Assembly (NCBI RefSeq): GCF_000380025.1
Contig: NZ_KB904156.1
Span: 148,619 to 212,618 of the forward strand
Source of the DNA: Streptococcus entericus DSM 14446
Lineage (GTDB): Bacteria > Bacillota > Bacilli > Lactobacillales > Streptococcaceae
Reading direction: 5' to 3'
Length of the DNA: 64,000 nt
In this document: one piece after another, positions 1-8,157 of the stretch
Numbering within the stretch: position 1 is the first letter of the stretch
Layout: every line of letters starts with the position of its first letter
Notes under the pieces: generated by a model
Told to the model about the DNA's origin: nothing
Seen by the model: the letters and a program-made list of their open reading frames with translations, nothing else
Databases searched by the model: none
Position numbers and translations under genes: made by a program

Positions 1-65
1 TACAATAGGCTTGAACACCTTTATTGTATCGCGTTTGGAGTTTTTTTGGTATAACCTTCGATGCG

Positions 66-131
66 CACCCGCATAGCGGGTGGTTTATTGGTCACGCACC
101 TTCGGAGCGTGACGGACTTAAAGTCACATAA
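66..131 (+). repeat. 66-bp hairpin repeat, copy 1
   Basis: This copy nearly matches 3367-3432; the two differ only in the five-base loop of the first hairpin (CATAG here, TCTAA there). It holds three dyads: CACCCG/CGGGTG, GTCACGC/GCGTGAC, and the small palindrome GACTTAAAGTC. As in the second copy, it lies immediately upstream of a terminator hairpin. It may be the 3' end of a gene or element that begins left of the window. The identity is seen directly; the view that it is a mobile or MITE-like element is inference. Confidence 0.75.
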
Positions 132-137
132 AACGAT

Positions 138-170
138 AAATAAAACCAGTTCATTGAACTGGTTTTATTT
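138..170. terminator. Bidirectional hairpin terminator
   Basis: The arms AAATAAAACCAGTTCA and TTGAACTGGTTTTATTT form a near-perfect 16-bp stem, with A-rich sequence on one side and T-rich on the other, so it can end transcription from both directions. It overlaps the last codons of the TetR gene on the minus strand. Confidence 0.75.
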
Positions 171-791
171 AGTTAGCAGTTTCATGATTTGTAACTCAAT
201 GAACTTCAAATCATCTGCCTCATTATCAGTAGCGATTCCTAAAAAATAGCGTTGCAAAACATAAATGACCAATGGAGATAGAATATTTCTCAACAGTGCA
301 TCATCTTTGATATCTTTTATCAAGTAACCATCTTTTTGTAGTATTTCTTTAAAAAGACCAATCAATTCTGGTAACAAAGGTTGAAAATTTAAGAAAAGTT
401 GCTGGCGAATTTGAGAGGATGTCTGCACTTCTTGAAAAATAATTTTAATCAGATCACTATTTGCTGTTACAAACGCAAAACGGTCTTGAACAAGGAAATG
501 TACCATACTAGCAGTATCGGGACATTCTTTAAGATGTTCTAAAAACGGCTTACCAACAAGATCAACCAATGGCTCACAAACACCTAATAATAAATCATCC
601 TTGGTTTTGAAATACTTAAAAATAGTAGCTTGACTGACCTGAGCTTCTGAAGCAATTTGTGCCGTAGAAGTCGCATAAAAACTCTGTTCAGAAAACAATC
701 TTATTGCTGCTAACATCACTTTACGTTTCCCTGCTGGCATTGCTAAATTCTCTAATTGTTCCTGATAAGTTTGAAATGTTCTTGCTTGCAT
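165..791 (-). CDS. TetR/AcrR family repressor of the adjacent ABC exporter
   Basis: 208 residues. The N-terminal TetR helix-turn-helix lies at about residues 20-70 (SQATIFKYFKTKDDLL) and is followed by a helical ligand-binding domain typical in length for the family. The gene is the last of a three-gene minus-strand operon (ATPase, permease, regulator), only 7 bp behind the permease stop. Two palindromes at the operon promoter (2657-2672 and 2694-2709) are the likely binding sites, so the repressor probably controls its own transcription together with the exporter. The inducing ligand cannot be read from sequence. An alternative internal start would shorten the N-terminus by up to about 17 residues. 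Confidence 0.88.
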   Translation of the reverse strand: MQARTFQTYQEQLENLAMPAGKRKVMLAAIRLFSEQSFYATSTAQIASEAQVSQATIFKYFKTKDDLLLGVCEPLVDLVGKPFLEHLKECPDTASMVHFLVQDRFAFVTANSDLIKIIFQEVQTSSQIRQQLFLNFQPLLPELIGLFKEILQKDGYLIKDIKDDALLRNILSPLVIYVLQRYFLGIATDNEADDLKFIELQIMKLLTK

Positions 792-798
792 ACTGTTA

Positions 799-1905
799 TT
801 ATACCTTACGATAACGTTTTAAGCCAATAATATTTGCAACTGTAAGAATTGCTAAGAAGACCAATAAAATCAAAATGTCAAAAGCAATATGATTTATCCC
901 TTGCCCATACAAAATAACTCTGGTCAAAGCATCACCTGCATAGGATAAGGGCAGAACTTTTCCAATATACTGAACCCAGTCTGCCATGGAATCTAAGGGA
1001 ATAATCCCTGAAAAGAATAACTGAGGCATAATAATAAGTGGAATAAATTGCATCATTTGAAACTCAGACTTGGCCAATGTAGACATCAGAATACCAAATG
1101 CTAAAGCCACCAGTGCCATCACAAAATTCACCAAGACAACATTAGCAATATTCCCCACAACCTCTAAATTCATCAGCCAAATGGTCGAAAAGACAATGAC
1201 AAGTGTCTGCACAGTCGCCAATAGACCGTATGAAAGCATATAGCCGAACACAATCTCGCTACGACGAACTGGTGTTGCTAGTAGTCGATCTAATGTCCCA
1301 GTTGTCCGCTCTTTAAGAAGAGCCATTCCTGAAATCAAAAAGACAAAGAAGAACACAATGAATCCCATCAAGATGGGTAACATTTTTGAAAAGAAGCCTG
1401 TATCTTCATTTCCGTAGTTGTAATGCTCTATAATCGTCACTTTCCCACGGTCCTCAGGCATAGATTGTGCCAATTTAGGATTTGCCTTGACAATCGTCCC
1501 TATCGCTATTTTTAATTGCTCTACCGCAGATGAACTGAGCGCCGCCTGAAAAGCTTGCTTTGTGATGGTTGTCTTACTTGCATCGGTGTTTGCGTAGGTT
1601 ACCGAATAATTTTGAGCATCCACTGCAACAATGACACCATCAACCTTCTGATTTTCTAAAGCTTCTGTTGCTTTTTTTTCACTGTGGTACTCTTTCACCT
1701 TGACATGATCCATATCTTCCATTGTAGATACCAGACTTTCTGAAACGTCAACTGTAGCTAGGGTTACATTCGTTGTACTACTTGCTGAAAACATAGTATT
1801 CATCAACCACATGATAAAGATGGGTGCAACGAACATCAGCACCAGAGTTCGTTTATCACGCAATAATTCTTTAATGACTTTTTTTGTAATGGCTAGTGTA
1901 CGCAT
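799..1905 (-). CDS. ABC-2 type exporter permease
   Basis: 368 residues. There is one membrane helix at about residues 22-40, then a hydrophilic extracytoplasmic domain to about 170, then five more hydrophobic segments ending near residue 362. This is the arrangement of ABC-2 permeases of the YhgE/DrrB/NatB type. It overlaps the end of the ATPase gene by 13 bp, which indicates translational coupling. With the ATPase it should form a drug, lipid or peptide exporter in the cytoplasmic membrane. The substrate is unknown, and TetR control suggests a toxic small molecule. Confidence 0.88.
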   Translation of the reverse strand: MRTLAITKKVIKELLRDKRTLVLMFVAPIFIMWLMNTMFSASSTTNVTLATVDVSESLVSTMEDMDHVKVKEYHSEKKATEALENQKVDGVIVAVDAQNYSVTYANTDASKTTITKQAFQAALSSSAVEQLKIAIGTIVKANPKLAQSMPEDRGKVTIIEHYNYGNEDTGFFSKMLPILMGFIVFFFVFLISGMALLKERTTGTLDRLLATPVRRSEIVFGYMLSYGLLATVQTLVIVFSTIWLMNLEVVGNIANVVLVNFVMALVALAFGILMSTLAKSEFQMMQFIPLIIMPQLFFSGIIPLDSMADWVQYIGKVLPLSYAGDALTRVILYGQGINHIAFDILILLVFLAILTVANIIGLKRYRKV

Positions 1906-2630
1906 TCGTTTTCCTCCTCATCCTCTGCCTTCAAAAAGACTTCTTCAATCGTGTTGACACCATATTGCTCCTTAAGAACCTCTGGAGTATCAAATGCAAT
2001 CACATCTCCGTGCAATAAAAGCGCAACTTTATCAGTCAGCTCAGCCTCATCCATCACGTGTGTGGTAATGAAAATAGAGCGACCTTCTTTTCGAATACGG
2101 TTGAGTTCTGACCAGACTTTTCTACGAAGGGACGGATCAATTCCGACTGTCGGTTCATCCAAAATGAGTAATTCAGGATTTCCCAATAAAGCAATAGCCA
2201 ACGATAAACGACGTTTCATCCCACCAGAGTAACCTCTAACCTGTTTATCTAGATGCTCTTCAAGATCCACAACGCGTGCCAAATGATGGATTTGCAAATT
2301 TAAATCTATTTTTTTAATCCCTTTCATTTGACCATAAAACTCAAGATTTTCAAGACCACTAAGGCTTTCATAAAGCGCATCCGATTGTGCCATATATCCA
2401 ATTTCCCCAAGGATATGGCGGTGAGGCATCTCCTTATTCAGAATCAAGGCTTGACCACTGTCCGCCTTCTCCATCCCTAGCATGGTTTTAATCATCGTAG
2501 ATTTCCCAGCACCAGATGGTCCGATGAGACCGATGATTTCCCCCTTATTCACAGAGAGTGTGATACCATTTAAAACAACCTGTGAAGTAAAAGCCTTCTT
2601 CAGATTTTTTAAATCGATCAGTTTATCCAT
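1893..2630 (-). CDS. ABC transporter ATP-binding protein
   Basis: 245 residues. The Walker A motif GPSGAGKST is at residues 37-45, the signature is SGGMKRR, Walker B is LLILDEPTVGID, and a switch histidine lies in ITTHVMDEAE. It is the energising subunit of the ABC-2 exporter encoded next. It is the first gene of the operon, with an AAGGA ribosome binding site ahead of its ATG and the operator-containing promoter about 60 bp upstream. The sequence resembles DrrA/NatA-type ATPases. Confidence 0.92.
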   Translation of the reverse strand: MDKLIDLKNLKKAFTSQVVLNGITLSVNKGEIIGLIGPSGAGKSTMIKTMLGMEKADSGQALILNKEMPHRHILGEIGYMAQSDALYESLSGLENLEFYGQMKGIKKIDLNLQIHHLARVVDLEEHLDKQVRGYSGGMKRRLSLAIALLGNPELLILDEPTVGIDPSLRRKVWSELNRIRKEGRSIFITTHVMDEAELTDKVALLLHGDVIAFDTPEVLKEQYGVNTIEEVFLKAEDEEENECVH

Positions 2631-2656
2631 AATGATTTCCTTCTTTCAATATATAG

Positions 2657-2716
2657 GTGAGTGATTACTCACTTTTAAACAAAACCCATTATAGTGAGTA
2701 ATTACTCACCTGTCAA
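2657..2716 (-). promoter_or_regulatory. TetR-type double operator in a consensus promoter
   Basis: Read on the minus strand, TTGACA (2711-2716) and TATAAT (2688-2693) are separated by 17 bp, a perfect sigma-70 promoter. The perfect palindrome GTGAGTAATTACTCAC (2694-2709) fills the spacer. A second copy, GTGAGTGATTACTCAC, with a four-base centre, lies at 2657-2672, between the start point and the ATPase gene. Occupancy by the repressor would block both polymerase binding and clearance. Confidence 0.85.
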
Positions 2717-2838
2717 GTCAAAAATTTCTTTTCCAGTCTTTTTTGATATAAAATTGGTAAAACTGTATGGATAGCCAAACTTGAATTCCCCTATTCTTTC
2801 TGCTACACTGTTATCAAAATAAATATAGGAGGGTGGGC

Positions 2839-3432
2839 ATGTCAATATTACGATTAGTAACACCGAGCATGGATTTTAAAGACGACATCTTAGCCTATAA
2901 AAAGGAATTTCAAGATGAGCATCTCTACGGTGGCGCACGCTTGCAGGAGATGGATAACCTGAATGACTGGTTTGAACACATCCATCGTGCCTCCTCCTAC
3001 GAAACCTGTCAAGAAGGGCGTTCCCCGTCGTCTACCTTTCTCTGTATTCGCGAAAGTGACCAAGTCATGGTTGGTATCTGCAATATCCGCCACAATCTCA
3101 ATCAAGACTTCCTCATCAATATCGCTGGTCATATCGGCTACTCCATCCGACCAAGTGAACGGCGTAAAGGCTACGCGACAGAGCAACTGCGACTGGCTTT
3201 GCTAGAGGCAAAACAACTGGGGATTGACCGCGTCCTTGTCACCGTAGCCGACTGGAATATCGGCTCTCAAAAAACCACTCTTGCCAATGGTGGTGTCTAC
3301 GAAGACACTCGTATAGACCCAGATGACGGTGATAAGATGCTCCGCTATTGGATAAACAATCATAACCACCCGTCTAACGGGTGGTTTATTGGTCACGCAC
3401 CTTCGGAGCGTGACGGACTTAAAGTCACATAA
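2839..3432 (+). CDS. GNAT family N-acetyltransferase with repeat-derived C-terminus
   Basis: 197 residues from the ATG at 2839, which sits six bases after a strong AGGAGG; an upstream in-frame GTG at 2833 overlaps that site and is less likely. The core is an acetyltransferase_3/RimJ-like GNAT fold, with the acetyl-CoA loop RPSERRKGYATEQLRLAL near residues 110-127 and the late motif NIGSQKTTLANGG. The last 22 codons are supplied by the 66-bp hairpin repeat (3367-3432), including the stop codon, so the natural C-terminus has probably been replaced. The substrate is unknown. Confidence 0.85.
   Translation: MSILRLVTPSMDFKDDILAYKKEFQDEHLYGGARLQEMDNLNDWFEHIHRASSYETCQEGRSPSSTFLCIRESDQVMVGICNIRHNLNQDFLINIAGHIGYSIRPSERRKGYATEQLRLALLEAKQLGIDRVLVTVADWNIGSQKTTLANGGVYEDTRIDPDDGDKMLRYWINNHNHPSNGWFIGHAPSERDGLKVT
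3367..3432 (+). repeat. 66-bp hairpin repeat, copy 2, inside the GNAT gene 3' end
   Basis: Second copy of the element at 66-131. Both stems are preserved (CACCCG/CGGGTG and GTCACGC/GCGTGAC) and only the first loop differs. It is read in frame as the C-terminal 21 residues of the GNAT protein and provides its TAA stop, and it is followed four bases later by a rho-independent terminator. Confidence 0.75.
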
Positions 3433-3435
3433 GCT

Positions 3436-3474
3436 AAAAAAACTAGATTGGCCATGAGCCAGTCTAGTTTTTTA
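3436..3474 (+). terminator. Rho-independent terminator after GNAT gene
   Basis: AAAAACTAGATTGG pairs with CCAGTCTAGTTTTT, with one G-T pair, around a 7-base loop. Flanking A and T runs make it potentially bidirectional. Confidence 0.8.
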
Positions 3475-3518
3475 TTCAGATGTTCAAGCAACTTTTCTTA
3501 AGAAATCTTATTCTGACG

Positions 3519-3547
3519 TTGAAAATCATAGCTTGCCGTGCTATAAT
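3519..3547 (+). promoter_or_regulatory. truA promoter, placing the start point at or next to the ATG
   Basis: TTGAAA (3519-3524) is followed by a 17-bp spacer and TATAAT (3542-3547). Transcription should begin at about 3554-3555, which is the A of the chosen truA ATG. No Shine-Dalgarno sequence precedes that codon, so the message may be leaderless. Confidence 0.7.
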
Positions 3548-3554
3548 GTTACCC

Positions 3555-4331
3555 ATGACACGATACAAGGTAACCATTGCTTATGATGGAACGCATTTTT
3601 CGGGGTTTCAACGCCAGCCACAAGCGAGAAGTGTTCAAGAGGAACTAGAGAAGACCTTGACCAAGCTCAATAGTGGTCAACCCGTGACTGTCCATGGGGC
3701 TGGTCGCACGGATGCTGGTGTCCACGCTTACGGTCAGGTCATCCATTTTGACCTGCCTGAGGCACGGGAGGTAGAAAAGCTTCGCTTTGCGCTGGACACC
3801 CAGTCTCCTGAGGATATCGCTGTGGTCAGGGTTGAGCAGGTGGCGGACGACTTTCACTGCCGCTATGCCAAGCATCATAAGACCTATGAGTTTTTGGTCG
3901 ATGTTGGTCGCCCCAAGAATCCTATGTTGAGACATTTGACAACAGCCTATCCTTATCCAGTCGAGCTAGTTCCTATGCAGGAAGCCATCAAGGATTTAAT
4001 CGGCACCCATGATTTTACTGGTTTTACCGCTAGTGGAACCAGTGTGGCTAATAAGGTCAGAACCATCACGGCAGCTAGCGTGACCTATGATGCAACTAAG
4101 CACCTCTATACCTTTACCTTTACTGGTAATGGCTTTCTCTACAAGCAGGTCCGTAACATGGTTGGTACACTGCTTAAGATCGGGAACGGTCGCTTTCCTA
4201 TTAGCCAGATAAAGACCGTTCTCGATAGCAAAAATCGCCAGTTGGCTGGTCCGACAGCTGGTCCTGGTGGTCTCTATTTAAAGGAGATTTCTTATGACGA
4301 CGACGTACATTCTCGCCCTCTCGGGCAATGA
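3555..4331 (+). CDS. truA: tRNA pseudouridine(38-40) synthase TruA
   Basis: 258 residues. It converts U38-U40 of tRNA anticodon arms to pseudouridine. The catalytic motif [15 protein letters not shown] carries the conserved aspartate, and the family sequences [16 protein letters not shown] and [16 protein letters not shown] follow. The start at 3555 ([12 protein letters not shown]) matches the family N-terminus. Upstream in-frame ATGs at 3480 and 3546 precede or overlap the promoter. The 3' end overlaps the next gene by 38 bp, suggesting coupled translation of the truA-kinase-ECF operon. Confidence 0.95.
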   Translation: MTRYKVTIAYDGTHFSGFQRQPQARSVQEELEKTLTKLNSGQPVTVHGAGRTDAGVHAYGQVIHFDLPEAREVEKLRFALDTQSPEDIAVVRVEQVADDFHCRYAKHHKTYEFLVDVGRPKNPMLRHLTTAYPYPVELVPMQEAIKDLIGTHDFTGFTASGTSVANKVRTITAASVTYDATKHLYTFTFTGNGFLYKQVRNMVGTLLKIGNGRFPISQIKTVLDSKNRQLAGPTAGPGGLYLKEISYDDDVHSRPLGQ

Positions 4332-5058
4332 CATCTTTAGTGGGGGCGGTCTCTATGCTGACTTGACAACCTACACGGTTCATGGCTACCACGGTTTTGT
4401 GGCGGTGACCTGCCTGACCGCCCTGACGGATGAAGGCTTTGAGGTTTTTGCGACTGACGAGCAGGTCTTTGCTCATCAACTCAAGAGCCTGTCCACTGTT
4501 CCTTTTTCGGCCATAAAACTAGGGCTTTTACCTAATGTGACAATAGCTGAGCAGGCACTTGAGTTTGTCAAAGCTCATCAAGATATTCCAGTGGTGCTAG
4601 ATCCAGTGCTTGTCTGCAAGGAAACCCACGATGTTGAGGTCTCTGCTCTGCGGGATGAACTGCTAAAGTTTTTCCCCTATGTCACCATCATCACCCCAAA
4701 TCTGGTAGAAGCTGAGCTATTGACCCGAAAATCGATCAAGAACCTAGAAGACATGCAGGAGGCCGCTAAGACGCTTCACGCTTTGGGGGCGAAATATGTG
4801 GTGATAAAAGGCGGTAACCGTCTGAGCAAGGAATGCGCCAGTGATGTTTTTTATGACGGCGAGACCCTGACGGTGCTTGAGAGTCCTGTACTTGAGAGCA
4901 ATAATATCGGTGCGGGCTGTACCTTTGCGTCTAGTATCGCTAGTCAACTGGTGGCTGGTCAGTCACCTCTTGAAGCGGTTCGTGCCGCCAAGGCCTTTGT
5001 CCACAAGGCTATTCAACAATCTGATGATTACGGAGTGATTCAATATGACAAAAACTAA
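4294..5058 (+). CDS. pdxK: PdxK/ThiD-type pyridoxine or hydroxymethylpyrimidine kinase
   Basis: 254 residues, ribokinase fold. It phosphorylates vitamin B6 vitamers or the thiamin pyrimidine. Visible family features are the N-terminal [16 protein letters not shown] substrate loop, [20 protein letters not shown] and the anion-hole region [15 protein letters not shown]. Its AAAGGAG site lies inside truA. The downstream ECF S component overlaps it by 14 bp, and in streptococci that pairing with a PdxU-like transporter favours pyridoxine salvage over thiamin. The substrate is therefore inferred from context; ThiD activity remains possible. Confidence 0.85.
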   Translation: MTTTYILALSGNDIFSGGGLYADLTTYTVHGYHGFVAVTCLTALTDEGFEVFATDEQVFAHQLKSLSTVPFSAIKLGLLPNVTIAEQALEFVKAHQDIPVVLDPVLVCKETHDVEVSALRDELLKFFPYVTIITPNLVEAELLTRKSIKNLEDMQEAAKTLHALGAKYVVIKGGNRLSKECASDVFYDGETLTVLESPVLESNNIGAGCTFASSIASQLVAGQSPLEAVRAAKAFVHKAIQQSDDYGVIQYDKN

Positions 5059-5509
5059 GATCAAAACCTTGACCCTGCTTGCCATTATCACTGCCTTGAC
5101 CCTTGTTCTGGGTAAAGTCTTTCAGTTCAGCATGGCACTGGGGTTCTTCACCCTTCTTGATGTGGGGATTTACTTTGCAGCCTTTTATTTGGGCAAGAAA
5201 GAAGGGGCCACTGTCGGTGCTCTGGCTGGTTTTCTGATTGACCTCCTCTCAGGCTATCCCCAGTACATGCTAGTCAGTTTGGTTGCACACGGGGCACAAG
5301 GCTATCTGGCTGGATGGACAGGCAAGAAACGCCTACTTGGTCTGATTTTATCTGTCCTTGTGATGGTCGCTACTTATTTTATCGCTGAAACGGTGATGAC
5401 CAACGTGGGAACGGCACTGACAACAGTTGTTGGCAACAGCCTACAAAGTTTAGTTGGTATGGCACTTGGCTATGCTTTGGTGCAACTGATGAAACGTGTT
5501 GGAAATTAA
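5045..5509 (+). CDS. ECF transporter S component, probably vitamin B6 (PdxU-like)
   Basis: 154 residues with five to six hydrophobic segments, typical of substrate-binding S components that share a common EcfAA'T module encoded elsewhere. It starts inside the kinase gene with a 14-bp overlap, so kinase and transporter are made together. This linkage, rather than a diagnostic motif, suggests uptake of pyridoxine or a related vitamer. No gene follows on this strand before the tryptophan T-box. Confidence 0.8.
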   Translation: MTKTKIKTLTLLAIITALTLVLGKVFQFSMALGFFTLLDVGIYFAAFYLGKKEGATVGALAGFLIDLLSGYPQYMLVSLVAHGAQGYLAGWTGKKRLLGLILSVLVMVATYFIAETVMTNVGTALTTVVGNSLQSLVGMALGYALVQLMKRVGN

Positions 5510-5591
5510 ACCATCGTGGAACTCTCTCCTGCCCTCTTTTATTATGCTGATTTGGCTGTATGACAGACCAAATAAAAAATAATATTTGCTA

Positions 5592-5620
5592 TTGACAGCC
5601 TTTTCAAAGTATGATAAACT
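5592..5620 (+). promoter_or_regulatory. trpB: Promoter of the trp T-box operon
   Basis: TTGACA at 5592-5597, a 17-bp spacer, and TAAACT at 5615-5620 with an extended TG at 5612-5613. The predicted start is at about 5627, at the 5' edge of the T-box leader. Confidence 0.7.
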
Positions 5621-5626
5621 AATTAT

Positions 5627-5900
5627 CAATCAGAAGAAGTACTCTCTATCACTACTTTCAGGGAGCTGACGGTTATTGCGAGTCAGTAGTAGGCAGGGAT
5701 GAAATGGGCTGAGGTTTTATTAGAATTCTAAACAATGTGAATTCGGTGTGCACCCCTTACCGTGCAACTCCTTGTTAGAGGAGATTGAGATGATGACGCC
5801 ATAGCTTTTTTGCTATACAAAAGTCTTCAACTGAGGTGGCACCGTGTTAAAGCTGATTTAACGCCCTCACGCAATGAATTTGCGTGAGGGCTATTGCGTT
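5627..5900 (+). promoter_or_regulatory. Tryptophan-specific T-box riboswitch
   Basis: The leader has the hallmarks of a T-box. There is a long stem I with the GGGAGCTGACGG and GCGAGTCAGT distal elements, and a GAAATGGGCT specifier loop, where TGG at 5705-5707 is the tryptophan codon. The T-box sequence proper, CTGAGGTGGCACCGTG, is at 5831-5846. It ends in a terminator with a perfect 12-bp stem (5863-5874 with 5880-5891). Uncharged tRNA-Trp should stabilise the antiterminator and turn on trpB and trpX. Confidence 0.93.
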
Positions 5901-5970
5901 ATTGGAAAAACTAAGATTTGACTAAAAAAGGTACCGTTTGGTTAAATCGATGCAAAAGGAGAGAAAAAAG

Positions 5971-7149
5971 ATGACAACAGGTTACTTTGGACAATTTGGC
6001 GGCTCTTTTGTACCAGAGCCTATTCAGGTCTTATTGGATGAGTTAGAACAGGTTTTTAACCGTTATAAAAATGATCCAGATTTTTTAGCAGACTATCAGA
6101 GCTACCTAAAAGATTATTCAGGACGTGAGACCCCGCTTTATTATGCGGACAGTTTAACGACACATTTTGGTGGTGCAAAAATTTATTTGAAGCGTGAAGA
6201 TTTAAATCACCTAGGTTCTCATAAATTAAATAATGTGCTTGGGCAACTATTGCTGGCCAAGCGGATGGGTAAAACACGTGTGATTGCAGAAACAGGAGCT
6301 GGTCAGCACGGTGTAGCCACTGCAGCGGCAGCGGCAAAATTTGGAATGGCTTGCGATATCTACATGGGAGCAGAGGATGTCCGTCGGCAACGTCTTAATG
6401 TGTTTCGGATGGAGATGATGGGGGCGACAGTACATGCTGTGGAAACTGGAACACAGACGCTGAAAGATGCGGTTGATGCCGCTTTTGGTGCATGGATGGC
6501 TGACCTTGATGCCTTCTATGTCCTAGGATCAGCAGTAGGTCCTCACCCTTATCCAAGTATTGTACATGAGTTTCAAAAAGTCATTTCTCTTGAATCACGC
6601 CAGCAATTTCTTGAAAAAGAGGCGCGGTTACCAGACTACGTTTTTGCTTGTGTTGGGGGTGGTTCAAATGCCATCGGTGCCTTTTCTGCCTACTTGTCAG
6701 ATCAAACGGTACAACTTGTTGGGGTAGAAGCGGCAGGTCGCGGCTTAGATACCTCAGATCACGCTGCAACAATGACTAAAGGTCGTGTAGGAATTGTTGA
6801 CGGCATGAAGACAATCTCGTTGTTTGAAGAAGACGGTTCAGTCTCGCCTGTTTACTCTATTTCAGCAGGCTTAGATTATCCAGGTGTTGGACCAGAACAT
6901 GCTTACCTAAAGGAAATTGGTCGTGTATCTTATGAATCAGCAACCGACGATGAAGCGGTAAAGGCTCTCTTGCTTTTATCTCGAACAGAAGGGATCTTAC
7001 CTGCTATTGAGAGCTCCCATGCTCTAGCTGGCGCATTTCGTTTGGCACCAACACTCAGCTCAGAGCACACCATTCTTGTCAACCTATCTGGTCGTGGGGA
7101 TAAGGATGTTGCCGCCATCGCAGACTACCTCAATAATTCATCACTATAA
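5971..7149 (+). CDS. trpB: Tryptophan synthase beta chain, stand-alone
   Basis: 392 residues from the ATG at 5971, eight bases after AAGGAGAG; a TTG start 33 bp upstream is possible but unlikely. It condenses indole with L-serine to give tryptophan. Seen are the PLP-lysine region GSHKLNNVLGQ, the catalytic ETGAGQHGVATA, the phosphate-binding GGGSNAIG and the C-terminal NLSGRGDKD. No trpA or other trp biosynthesis gene is present, and the upstream T-box makes it tryptophan-starvation induced. It most likely salvages exogenous indole. The two-gene operon continues into trpX. Confidence 0.95.
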   Translation: MTTGYFGQFGGSFVPEPIQVLLDELEQVFNRYKNDPDFLADYQSYLKDYSGRETPLYYADSLTTHFGGAKIYLKREDLNHLGSHKLNNVLGQLLLAKRMGKTRVIAETGAGQHGVATAAAAAKFGMACDIYMGAEDVRRQRLNVFRMEMMGATVHAVETGTQTLKDAVDAAFGAWMADLDAFYVLGSAVGPHPYPSIVHEFQKVISLESRQQFLEKEARLPDYVFACVGGGSNAIGAFSAYLSDQTVQLVGVEAAGRGLDTSDHAATMTKGRVGIVDGMKTISLFEEDGSVSPVYSISAGLDYPGVGPEHAYLKEIGRVSYESATDDEAVKALLLLSRTEGILPAIESSHALAGAFRLAPTLSSEHTILVNLSGRGDKDVAAIADYLNNSSL

Positions 7150-7161
7150 AAGGAGACAATC

Positions 7162-8157
7162 ATGAAAAACAAACGCTTAGCATTTATTTTTGGAGGGCTT
7201 TTGGCTCTTGTTATTCTAGCTGTGGGCAGTCAGTTGATCCGCCCGTCGTCTGAGAAGCATCAAACAGACAAGGTCAAGGTAGGGGTCTTGCAATTTGTCA
7301 CCCATGAAGCATTGGATGACATTTACCGTGGCATCAAGGCTGGCCTAAAAGAGTCTGGTTACACAGAAGGTAGTAACTTGCAAATTGATTTTCTTAACAG
7401 TGAAGCTGACCAGAGCAAGGTTCAAACCATGAGTCAGACCCTAGTCAATAATAAAAATCAGGTGTTAATCGGTATTGCTACACCCGCTGCACAAGGCTTG
7501 GCATCAGCAACTAAGGATATTCCAATTGTGATGGGAGCTGTGACAGACCCTGTTGGTGCAAAGTTGGTGAGGGATTTGACTGCACCAGATGGCAATATCA
7601 CGGGTGTGTCTGATAAAACACCAATCGCTGACCAGTTGGAATTGATGGCAACCTTGACACCGGGGGTCAAAACGGTGGGTGTCCTTTATTCTAGCAGCGA
7701 GGATAACTCTAAGTCTCAGGTTGAGGAATTTAAGACATTAGCTCAAGCCAAGGGTTATGATGTTATCGAATATGCTGTAGCTTCAAGCAATGACATCACC
7801 TCCATGACCCATGTGATGATAGAGAAGGTGGATGCGATTTTCCTTCCGCTTGACAATACTGTTGCCAGTGCTTTCACAACAGTTGTCCAAGCAGCCAAGG
7901 AAGCGAAAACACCGATTTATACCAGTGTTGACACGATGGTGGCTGAAGGCGGTCTTGCCTCTGTTTTCATCAACCAGTATGAGCTCGGTGTAGCGACAGG
8001 GAAAATGGCAGCCAAACTCTTACAAGGAGAGCAGGTTGCTCAGTTGCCTGTCGAGGTATTCGACCAGGGCACACCAATTATCAATGAAACGGTTGCCACG
8101 GAGCTTGGCATAACCATACCAGAACAGCTCAAAAAAGAAGCTCAACTCATCAAATAA
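7162..8157 (+). CDS. trpX: Tryptophan ABC transporter substrate-binding protein TrpX
   Basis: 331 residues. One N-terminal hydrophobic segment (about 7-25) lacks a lipobox cysteine, so it is probably membrane anchored or cleaved as a secretory signal. The remainder is an ABC_sub_bind (PF04392) fold, with KVGVLQFVTHEALDDIYRGI at the first strand. TrpX proteins are normally co-transcribed with TrpY permease and TrpZ ATPase; here neither follows, and the next gene is convergent and overlaps by 8 bp. T-box control supports tryptophan, or possibly indole-related, specificity. Confidence 0.85.
   Translation: MKNKRLAFIFGGLLALVILAVGSQLIRPSSEKHQTDKVKVGVLQFVTHEALDDIYRGIKAGLKESGYTEGSNLQIDFLNSEADQSKVQTMSQTLVNNKNQVLIGIATPAAQGLASATKDIPIVMGAVTDPVGAKLVRDLTAPDGNITGVSDKTPIADQLELMATLTPGVKTVGVLYSSSEDNSKSQVEEFKTLAQAKGYDVIEYAVASSNDITSMTHVMIEKVDAIFLPLDNTVASAFTTVVQAAKEAKTPIYTSVDTMVAEGGLASVFINQYELGVATGKMAAKLLQGEQVAQLPVEVFDQGTPIINETVATELGITIPEQLKKEAQLIK

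Noticed and set aside
66-3432. CRISPR repeat pair
   Set aside because: Only two copies 3.3 kb apart with two internal hairpins each and coding overlap; no spacer array or cas genes.
5821-5900. A simple intrinsic terminator for the ECF transporter operon
   Set aside because: The hairpin follows a T-box sequence and is 350 bp away from the transporter gene, so it is the T-box terminator rather than an operon end.
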